Assembly: GCA_031256055.1 (NCBI GenBank)
Contig: JAIRRI010000193.1
Coordinates: 1-42,279, forward strand
Direction of reading: 5' to 3'
Source of the DNA: Bacteroidales bacterium
GTDB lineage: Bacteria; Bacteroidota; Bacteroidia; Bacteroidales; P3
Length of the DNA: 42,279 bases
Made by a program: the position numbers and the translations under genes. The notes under the pieces were generated by a model. It was not told the origin of the DNA, searched no databases, and worked only from the letters and a program-made list of their open reading frames with translations. Shown piece by piece: positions 36,917 to 42,279 of the stretch. How positions within the stretch are numbered: the stretch's first letter is position 1; every line of letters begins with the position of its first letter.

Positions 36917-37681
36917 ATGACAAATATAGAAACCATATTGCTTAATCCCGAAAAAAAAATCTATTTTGCTTCGGATTTTCATTTAGGAACACCGAACGCA
37001 ATAGAAAGTGTTTCTCGCGAAAAGCGCATTGTTCAATGGTTAGACGAAATTTCGAAAGATGCGCAAACGGTTTTTTTGCTCGGTGATATTTTTGATTTTT
37101 GGTTCGAATACAACCATGTTGTTCCGAAAGGATACGTGAGATTTTTAGGGAAATTGGCGGAAATGGCGGACAAAGGCATTGATTTGCGATTATTCGTCGG
37201 CAATCACGATTTGTGGACATTCGGCTATTTGGAACGCGAAATCGGATTAAAAATTTATCACAAACACCAACTTTTTAAAATCGATGAAACCCTTTGTTTG
37301 ATTGGACATGGCGACGATTTGAGACAAAAGCAATTGATTAAAAAAATGTTTACTTGCCGATTCAATCAACGCTTGTTTGCTTTTCTACATCCTTGGATTG
37401 GTGTGGGATTAGCTAATTTTTGGTCTCGAAAAAGTCGTGCCAAAACAGGAAAAAATGATGCTGTTTTTGAATCCAACGAAAACGAAATGCAATATCTATT
37501 TTGCAAGGAATACTTGAAAAAAAATCCTGAAGTAACCTATTTTATTTTCGGACATCGCCATTTGCCTTTGGAGATCAAACTTTCCGAAACATCGACTTAT
37601 CTCAATACGGGCGATTGGTTGAACTACAATAGTTATTTGGAATGGAGCGCAACAAAAAAATTGCAACTCAAAACTTTTTAA
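36917..37681 (+). CDS. lpxH: UDP-2,3-diacylglucosamine diphosphatase (LpxH-like)
   Basis: 254 aa from the ATG at 36917. It is a calcineurin-like phosphoesterase with the motifs FASDFHLG (Asp-x-His), LGDIFDFWFEY (Asp), FVGNHDLWTF (Asn-His), LIGHGDDLR (His) and FGHRHLPLEI (His-x-His). This order and the FWFEY signature match LpxH, which makes lipid X from UDP-2,3-diacylglucosamine in lipid A synthesis. The longer frame (36896) begins in palindrome P5 and gives a spurious MHYVSTK lead. Its last 4 bases overlap the convergent recQ. An adjacent flippase-like gene may also serve lipid metabolism. Confidence 0.9.
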   Translation: MTNIETILLNPEKKIYFASDFHLGTPNAIESVSREKRIVQWLDEISKDAQTVFLLGDIFDFWFEYNHVVPKGYVRFLGKLAEMADKGIDLRLFVGNHDLWTFGYLEREIGLKIYHKHQLFKIDETLCLIGHGDDLRQKQLIKKMFTCRFNQRLFAFLHPWIGVGLANFWSRKSRAKTGKNDAVFESNENEMQYLFCKEYLKKNPEVTYFIFGHRHLPLEIKLSETSTYLNTGDWLNYNSYLEWSATKKLQLKTF

Positions 37682-39585
37682 TGCCAAACATAATCCCCAT
37701 CAGCGTTCTGTTTTACCTTGTCGTTGTCTAAAAGCCATTGCAAAAACAGCAAGATTTTTCGTTCACTGAATAGGGATAAAGCATTTCGAATATCGTCTAA
37801 TGGCGTGGGTTTCCATTGCAATAGCGGTTTGATGATTTCAACCATGCGATCAAATTCCACATCGCTTAATTCGGTTTTGTTTCGTTCGATACAGTAGTCG
37901 CAACGTCCGCAACGCTTGCTGTTGGTTTCGCCGAAATAGGTTAAAAGCAGTTGACTTCGACAACGATTGGTGCTTTCGGCATAATTCAAAACAGCGTCTA
38001 AACGCTCGCGAGCAGCCGTTTTGCGTCTGCGATAAACTTCCGGGTCGAGTTGTAAATTTGAGGCTTTTATGCGTTCTTGAACAAAGACAACTTGGGGTTT
38101 ATTTGGTGTCGGGATGTATTCTAAAATTTCCCATTTCATGAGATTTTGCAGGGCAATCATGACCTGTTCTTCGGGAATTTTCATGCGTCGCGCCAAATCA
38201 TGTTCGCGAATTTTTACAAAATCCGAAAACAAACCTCCATACGATCGCAGTAGCGTTTCCATGAAAGCGCCATACTTTTCATTTCGCACTTGAAAATCGT
38301 ACACATCGTCTTTATCTGCCCGAATCCATAATTTCGAAGGTACATTCAAATCTTCTGTAAAATTGATTAAACCTTGACGTTCAAGCAATCGCAAGGCATG
38401 ATACGTTGGCGAAAATTCCAAATTATAGGTTTGCGAAAAATCAGATAAATCAAAATCGAATCTCGCTCCTACCCCACTTCCAACAGGCACTTTACAATAA
38501 TCGCCCAATTTATCGTAAACGGTTTTGATGAACGAAATATCGGGATAGGTTTTCAAAAAATCCTCTTCCAATTTTTGTTTATCCACGTTTGAAAAAAGCA
38601 CCACCGCATGCGCACGCTGTCCATCTCGACCACCGCGCCCCGCCTCTTGGAAGTAGGCTTCTAACGAATCCGGCAAATCCAAATGCACCACAAAACGACA
38701 ATTCGGTTTGTCGATACCCATGCCGAATGCGTTTGTGGCAACGATAATTGGCGTTTGGTCGTGAATCCAATCGGCTTGTCGCTGATTTCGCACGGCTTGA
38801 TCTAATCCTGCATGATAACAGGCAGCACGAAATCCCTGATTACACAAATAATCTGCTATTTCCTGAGTTTTTTTTCGATTGCGAACATACACCACGCCTG
38901 CGCCTTTCACGGTTTCAATAATTTTGATCAAACGTCCTAACTTGTCTTCTTCATGAAACACGTAATACGTCAAATTTTCTCGTGCAAAACTTTTCTGAAA
39001 AACATGACGTTTTTTGAATGCTAATTTGTCTTGAATGTCAATAACAACAGATGGTGTAGCCGTTGCCGTAAGTGCGATAACCGGCACATCGGGCAAAAAC
39101 TCCCGAATTTTAGCAATTTTCAAATACGGCGGACGAAAATCGTAACCCCATTGCGAAACACAATGCGCCTCATCAATCGCCAAAAGACTGATTTTCATCC
39201 AGGGCAAATTCGCTAAAAAGGCTTGTGTTTCCAAACGTTCAGGCGATACATAAAGAAATTTCAACTGACCGGTGATGGCTTTATTCATTACCAATTCCGT
39301 TTCAAATTTATTCATGTCTGAAATGATGGTTGCTGCCTGAATGCCGCGTTTTTCAAGGTTGTCAACCTGATCTTTCATCAACGCAATAAGCGGCGAAATC
39401 ACCAAGCACAAGCCATCTAATGCCAATCCGGGCACTTGAAAACAAATGGATTTTCCGCCACCTGTGGGCAATAGCGCCAAGGTGTCGTCTCCGTTAAGTA
39501 CAGATAGAATAATATCTTCCTGCATCTCGCGGAAGCGCGGATGTCCCCAGTATTTCAGCAGTATGTTGCGGATTTCTTGTTGCAA
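37678..39585 (-). CDS. recQ: RecQ-family ATP-dependent DNA helicase
   Basis: 635 aa. Motif I (Walker A) ALLPTGGGKSICFQVPGLA begins at about 37; motif II is DEAH (138-141) followed by CVSQWGYDFRPPYL, the RecQ aromatic-rich loop. Later motifs: ALTATATPSVVIDI, VYVRNRKKTQEIADYL, VATNAFGMGIDKPNCRFVVH, QEAGRGGRDGQ. The RQC zinc site is in RCGRCDYCIERN with an upstream Cys (TNRCRSQLLLTYFGE), after a winged-helix region. No HRDC domain is recognisable. It unwinds DNA 3'->5' at stalled forks and in recombination. Promoter at 39604-39611, divergent from the DUF3127 gene. Confidence 0.96.
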   Translation of the reverse strand: MQQEIRNILLKYWGHPRFREMQEDIILSVLNGDDTLALLPTGGGKSICFQVPGLALDGLCLVISPLIALMKDQVDNLEKRGIQAATIISDMNKFETELVMNKAITGQLKFLYVSPERLETQAFLANLPWMKISLLAIDEAHCVSQWGYDFRPPYLKIAKIREFLPDVPVIALTATATPSVVIDIQDKLAFKKRHVFQKSFARENLTYYVFHEEDKLGRLIKIIETVKGAGVVYVRNRKKTQEIADYLCNQGFRAACYHAGLDQAVRNQRQADWIHDQTPIIVATNAFGMGIDKPNCRFVVHLDLPDSLEAYFQEAGRGGRDGQRAHAVVLFSNVDKQKLEEDFLKTYPDISFIKTVYDKLGDYCKVPVGSGVGARFDFDLSDFSQTYNLEFSPTYHALRLLERQGLINFTEDLNVPSKLWIRADKDDVYDFQVRNEKYGAFMETLLRSYGGLFSDFVKIREHDLARRMKIPEEQVMIALQNLMKWEILEYIPTPNKPQVVFVQERIKASNLQLDPEVYRRRKTAARERLDAVLNYAESTNRCRSQLLLTYFGETNSKRCGRCDYCIERNKTELSDVEFDRMVEIIKPLLQWKPTPLDDIRNALSLFSERKILLFLQWLLDNDKVKQNADGDYVWH

Positions 39586-39603
39586 TGCGGAGAGGATTTT
39601 TTA

Positions 39604-39611
39604 CAAAGATA
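39604..39611 (-). promoter_or_regulatory. -7 promoter box (TATCTTTG) of recQ
   Basis: TATCTTTG on the minus strand, 18 bases before the ATG at 39585. Confidence 0.7.
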
Positions 39612-39724
39612 CGAAAAAAAAAGAAGTCATAACCGAAATTTAAGTTAAAAAATGTTAAAACTTAAAAAAGTTTAACTAAGTCTTCGTAAAACCTTTTCGA
39701 TTTTCATTTGTCGTTTTTTTTTCG

Positions 39725-39732
39725 TATCTTTG
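39725..39732 (+). promoter_or_regulatory. -7 promoter box (TATCTTTG) of the DUF3127 gene
   Basis: TATCTTTG after a T-run, 15 bases before the ATG at 39748. It includes the TTG at 39730 that begins a slightly longer frame, which is therefore not the start. Confidence 0.7.
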
Positions 39733-39747
39733 CAAAAAAACTGCATT

Positions 39748-40149
39748 ATGGATATTACCGGACAACTGATTAAAATTCTTCCAGAAACCACAGGACAAGG
39801 TGCAAAAGGCCCTTGGATTAAGCAAGAATTTGTAATTGAAACCAGAGAACAATTCCCAAAAAAAGCATGTTTCAGTGTTTGGGGCGACAAAGTGGACATT
39901 CTTCGAAAATTCAGTATGAGCGACATGGTTAAAGTGTCATTCAATGTTGAATCTCGTGAACATACTGCTACCGGACGTTGTTACACCGAGTTGCGTGCCT
40001 GGCGTATTGATCGCGCTGACGAAAGTGGTGTATCTGCGCCAATACCTGCATATTCAAGTTCCGCACCTGCTCCGTCAAGCCCGAGACCTGCTGAAAATAC
40101 GGAAGGATTAACGTTTTCCAACGAACCTGCCAACGATTTGCCGTTCTAA
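39748..40149 (+). CDS. DUF3127 protein with SSB-like C-terminal tail
   Basis: 133 aa from the ATG at 39748. Residues 1-80 match DUF3127 (DITGQLIKILPETTGQGAKG, QEFVIETREQFPKKACFSVW, VKVSFNVESREHTATGRCYT), an OB-like domain found across Bacteroidota. A linker rich in Pro, Ala and Ser (residues about 90-118) leads to the end FSNEPANDLPF. This is close to the DDLPF/DDIPF tip of single-stranded DNA-binding proteins, which recruits repair enzymes. Function is not settled. It is divergent from recQ and 6 bases ahead of the L,D-transpeptidase gene. Confidence 0.85.
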   Translation: MDITGQLIKILPETTGQGAKGPWIKQEFVIETREQFPKKACFSVWGDKVDILRKFSMSDMVKVSFNVESREHTATGRCYTELRAWRIDRADESGVSAPIPAYSSSAPAPSSPRPAENTEGLTFSNEPANDLPF

Positions 40150-40155
40150 AATGTA

Positions 40156-41709
40156 ATGAAAAAATGGGAAATAGTAAGTTTTATCTTGCTTGGATTGGCT
40201 GCCTGCCAAACTCCACAGCAAGAAGAAACTGCTCCAACCATTGAATACATCAAACGTCCGAAAATCAAGAATACTGCCGATATACCTGTGTTTGACTATG
40301 ATTGGCTCACATCGGAAATCGAAACCTATTTTTTGTATTTTAGTTCGGATAGTGATTTGAACCAATTGGATTTGGTGCGAGATTATTATGCCTTGCACGC
40401 TTATCAGCCACATTGGATTGACATTTCCGATACGTTGCAACAGGCAGAATATTTGAGCATTTTGGCATCTGCCGAAACGCACGGATTAGACCGAAACACT
40501 TATCATTACGATCGTTTGGCAACCAATTTGGAAAACCTTTCGTTCTTTTACTTTGAAACGGGAAAAATCAACTATCAACTTTGGGCAGAAAGCGAAATCT
40601 TACTTTCCGATGGTTTGATTTTGTTTACAGAACACCTGAAACGTGGTGTATTCGATCCTTTAAGTAACGAGGATTATCACTATTTCATTTCCTCAAAAGA
40701 TACAATCTTCTTCCCTTTCGGAGTATTTTATGCAGAAAATTTATGGTCTTTTTTTCAAAATTTAACACCATCAAATGTTCAGTATAAAACACTTCAAAAC
40801 GAATATCTCAAACGTTTGAAAAAGCCTGAAAGTACAAGGGCAAACAGAGATATTGATACCTTGAACATTTTACGCGTTAATTTGGAGCGCTGGAGATGGC
40901 ATCCGTTATTTACAGAGAGTGATCAAAATGTGGTTTATGTGAATATACCGGCTTTTGAATTATATGTGTTAAAGGCCGATTCGGTGTTGATGTCGTCGAA
41001 AGTTTGTGTGGGTATCAAACGTCCGAAAACATACGCAACACATTATCGAAATTATCTAAAAAACCCCGAAAAAACACCAAAACCAAGGCATAACGAAACG
41101 CCCATACTCAAAGATAAAATCACTTATTTAACGCTGAATCCACAATGGCGCGTTCCAAGCGAGATCGCAAAGAATGAGATTTTGCGAAACATTCAAAAAG
41201 ATTCGAATTATTTGAGCAGAATGGGCTATCATGTGTATCGAGGAAACGTGCTGATTGATCCGCATTCCGTGAACTGGAACGCTATTACTCCGGCTAATCT
41301 GACCTACCGATTTGAACAATCCGCAGGCGAACTAAATGCTTTGGGAAAAATGAAATTTATGTTTCCGAATAAATTCAGCGTTTACCTGCATGACACACCT
41401 TCCAAGAACGATTTTTTGAGGCGCAATCGGGCTGTGAGTCACGGTTGTGTGAGGGTTGAAAATTATTTAGAATTGGCGCATACGTTGCTTTCGAATATCC
41501 CGAAATACAACATTGATTATCTTAGAAAAACCATAGGTTTGGACGAAGAAAACATTCGACAATTGAAAACCGTGAACGTGTTTTTAAATCCTCCGATTTC
41601 CGTTATCATCGACTATAAAACTGCATGGATTGACACTGATGGAAATCTGCATATCTACTCCGATGTGTACGAGCGAGACCTGTTGGTTTTGGAAGCGTTG
41701 CAAAAATAA
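40156..41709 (+). CDS. L,D-transpeptidase (YcbB-like) lipoprotein
   Basis: 517 aa. A lipoprotein signal ends LGLAAC, so Cys17 would be lipidated and the protein anchored. Residues about 50-230 form the helical scaffold domain of YcbB-type enzymes (LVRDYYALHAYQPHWID, LASAETHGLDRNTYHYDRL). The YkuD catalytic domain begins near NVVYVNIPAFELYVL and holds the active-site SHGCVRVENY (His429, Cys431), with PTKNDFLRRN-like loop before it. It forms 3-3 crosslinks or attaches proteins to peptidoglycan in the periplasm. It follows the DUF3127 gene by 6 bases and is followed by repeat copy D. Confidence 0.93.
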   Translation: MKKWEIVSFILLGLAACQTPQQEETAPTIEYIKRPKIKNTADIPVFDYDWLTSEIETYFLYFSSDSDLNQLDLVRDYYALHAYQPHWIDISDTLQQAEYLSILASAETHGLDRNTYHYDRLATNLENLSFFYFETGKINYQLWAESEILLSDGLILFTEHLKRGVFDPLSNEDYHYFISSKDTIFFPFGVFYAENLWSFFQNLTPSNVQYKTLQNEYLKRLKKPESTRANRDIDTLNILRVNLERWRWHPLFTESDQNVVYVNIPAFELYVLKADSVLMSSKVCVGIKRPKTYATHYRNYLKNPEKTPKPRHNETPILKDKITYLTLNPQWRVPSEIAKNEILRNIQKDSNYLSRMGYHVYRGNVLIDPHSVNWNAITPANLTYRFEQSAGELNALGKMKFMFPNKFSVYLHDTPSKNDFLRRNRAVSHGCVRVENYLELAHTLLSNIPKYNIDYLRKTIGLDEENIRQLKTVNVFLNPPISVIIDYKTAWIDTDGNLHIYSDVYERDLLVLEALQK

Positions 41710-41717
41710 TTACTTGT

Positions 41718-41782
41718 CGTCATTCCGTGCTTGACGCGGAATCCTCTTGCTATGGGATGTCTCGACTACACTCAACGTGACG
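41718..41782. repeat. GTCATTCC palindromic element, copy D (mosaic)
   Basis: About 65 bases from CGTCATTCCG to CGTGACG, oriented as copy A. The left part (CCGTGCTTGACGCGGAATCC) differs from A-C and is itself a small palindrome, while the right part (GGGATGTCTCGACTACACTC) matches A. It lies between two convergent genes and abuts the DUF721 stop. Confidence 0.8.
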
Positions 41783-42067
41783 TCAAAGAATAGCAATCGT
41801 TTTTACAATTTCTTGTGAAAAATGTACATTGATTTTTTGACGAAAATCATCGGATTGAAGTCGCAAATCGTTTTTTAATGCAGGTGAATCCACTTTTACA
41901 AACAAAATGCCGTTTTCTATTTCGATTTTCAGCGTATGTGCAAGAATTTCAGGCGACATCAAGGATTTCCAAATACTCACAACTTGTGCTTCGTCAAATA
42001 CATGTTGTTTGTTGTGAATTTTTGCAAATGCTTTAATCAATGCGGTTATCGGCGTGGGATTCGACAT
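41783..42067 (-). CDS. DUF721 protein (DciA-like)
   Basis: 94 aa. The sequence matches the short DUF721 domain: a helix (PTPITALIKAFAKIHNKQHV), VVSIWKSLMSPEILAHTLKI, and then a beta hairpin with ILFVKVDSPALKNDLRLQSD. DUF721 includes DciA, which loads the replicative helicase DnaB in bacteria without DnaC/DnaI, and the recF-DUF721 order is common in Bacteroidota. Its start overlaps the recF stop by 35 bases, so the two are translated together. Its stop TGA (41783-41785) directly touches repeat copy D. Confidence 0.85.
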   Translation of the reverse strand: MSNPTPITALIKAFAKIHNKQHVFDEAQVVSIWKSLMSPEILAHTLKIEIENGILFVKVDSPALKNDLRLQSDDFRQKINVHFSQEIVKTIAIL

Positions 42068-42279
42068 GGTTTACAATGTTATTTTCGGCAATATCAAATA
42101 GTTTGAATGTAATGTTTTGTTCGTTCAAAATTCGTTCTAAGCGGCGAGCATCTGTGTCGGTAATAAACACTTGTCCGAAGTCGTTGTGCCCCACCAATTC
42201 AAGCAGTTGAAGAACACGAGAGTTGTCCAATTTATCAAAAATATCATCTAAAAGTAAAATCGGGAAATAGCCGTTTTGT
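42033..42279 (-). CDS. recF: RecF, C-terminal part
   Basis: The frame enters from the right edge and ends at 42033. The visible 81 residues begin QNGYFPILLLDDIFDKLDNS, which is the Walker B and D-loop of the RecF ABC-type ATPase (LLLDDIFDKLD). They continue FGQVFITDTDARRLERIL, matching the RecF C-terminus. RecF acts with RecO and RecR to load RecA at single-strand gaps. The short frame starting at 42230 is only the part after an internal TTG; the gene clearly runs on to the right. It overlaps DUF721 by 35 bases. Confidence 0.92.
   Translation of the reverse strand, partial: QNGYFPILLLDDIFDKLDNSRVLQLLELVGHNDFGQVFITDTDARRLERILNEQNITFKLFDIAENNIVNHVESHADNRID

Noticed and set aside
41783-42279. 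Replication origin near recF
   Set aside because: No dnaA, dnaN or clustered DnaA boxes are visible; recF with DUF721 occurs away from oriC in Bacteroidota.

Overview
The window is chromosomal DNA of an AT-rich member of the Bacteroidota, possibly Bacteroidales. Three things point there. Promoters follow the Bacteroidota TAnnTTTG (-7) form, sometimes with TTTG 19-20 bases upstream. Two secreted proteins end in type IX secretion (T9SS) sorting domains. The gene families are typical of the phylum (DUF3127, GIN-domain lipoprotein, C40 peptidase with SH3, short TonB, tricorn-like S41 protease). Most of the window is housekeeping and envelope metabolism; I see no prophage, CRISPR array, IS transposase or rRNA operon.

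Layout. 1-5270: YfhO-like membrane protein (cut by the left edge), a GT2 glycosyltransferase, a T9SS-secreted DNRLRE protein, a TylF-like methyltransferase, and TolC. 5273-10122: an unrecognised 139-aa protein, nitroreductase, secreted endonuclease/exonuclease/phosphatase-fold protein, orphan histidine kinase, second GT2. 10302-17187: valS, lptF/lptG-type permease, ligA, then a convergent NlpC/P60 protein. 17249-20010: tonB, udk, acyl-CoA transferase/hydrolase. 20049-20284: an eroded AbiEii-type toxin C-terminus. 20316-25761: a same-strand set of tricorn-like protease, peptidase S74/T9SS protein and GH16 glucanase. 25862-29105: an ECF sigma factor with a membrane-spanning C-terminal extension, overlapped by a repeat-rich outer-membrane protein and followed by a GIN lipoprotein. 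29295-34189: GT9 heptosyltransferase-like, mazG, MBL-fold hydrolase, tRNA-Lys, Cys-rich CCG protein, cysS. 34289-37681: SPFH protein, a frameshifted Arc-like regulator, panD, flippase-like protein, lpxH. 37678-42279: recQ, DUF3127, L,D-transpeptidase, DUF721 (DciA-like), and the C-terminus of recF (cut by the right edge).

The most unusual feature is the density of small palindromic repeats of several families. Four copies of a 65-76 base element carry GTCATTCC-type ends. Five short, nearly perfect palindromes of 24-28 bases often have GTAGGGG/CCCCTAC ends. Three are AT-rich hairpins. Two repeats lie inside genes without breaking the frame (GT9 and valS). Several overlap stop codons, sit between promoter and start codon, or create false N-terminal extensions; I corrected start codons accordingly. 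Several genes have the -7 box only 4-5 bases before ATG, which predicts leaderless mRNAs. The best candidate for an undescribed system is the sigma factor / outer-membrane protein / GIN lipoprotein locus.
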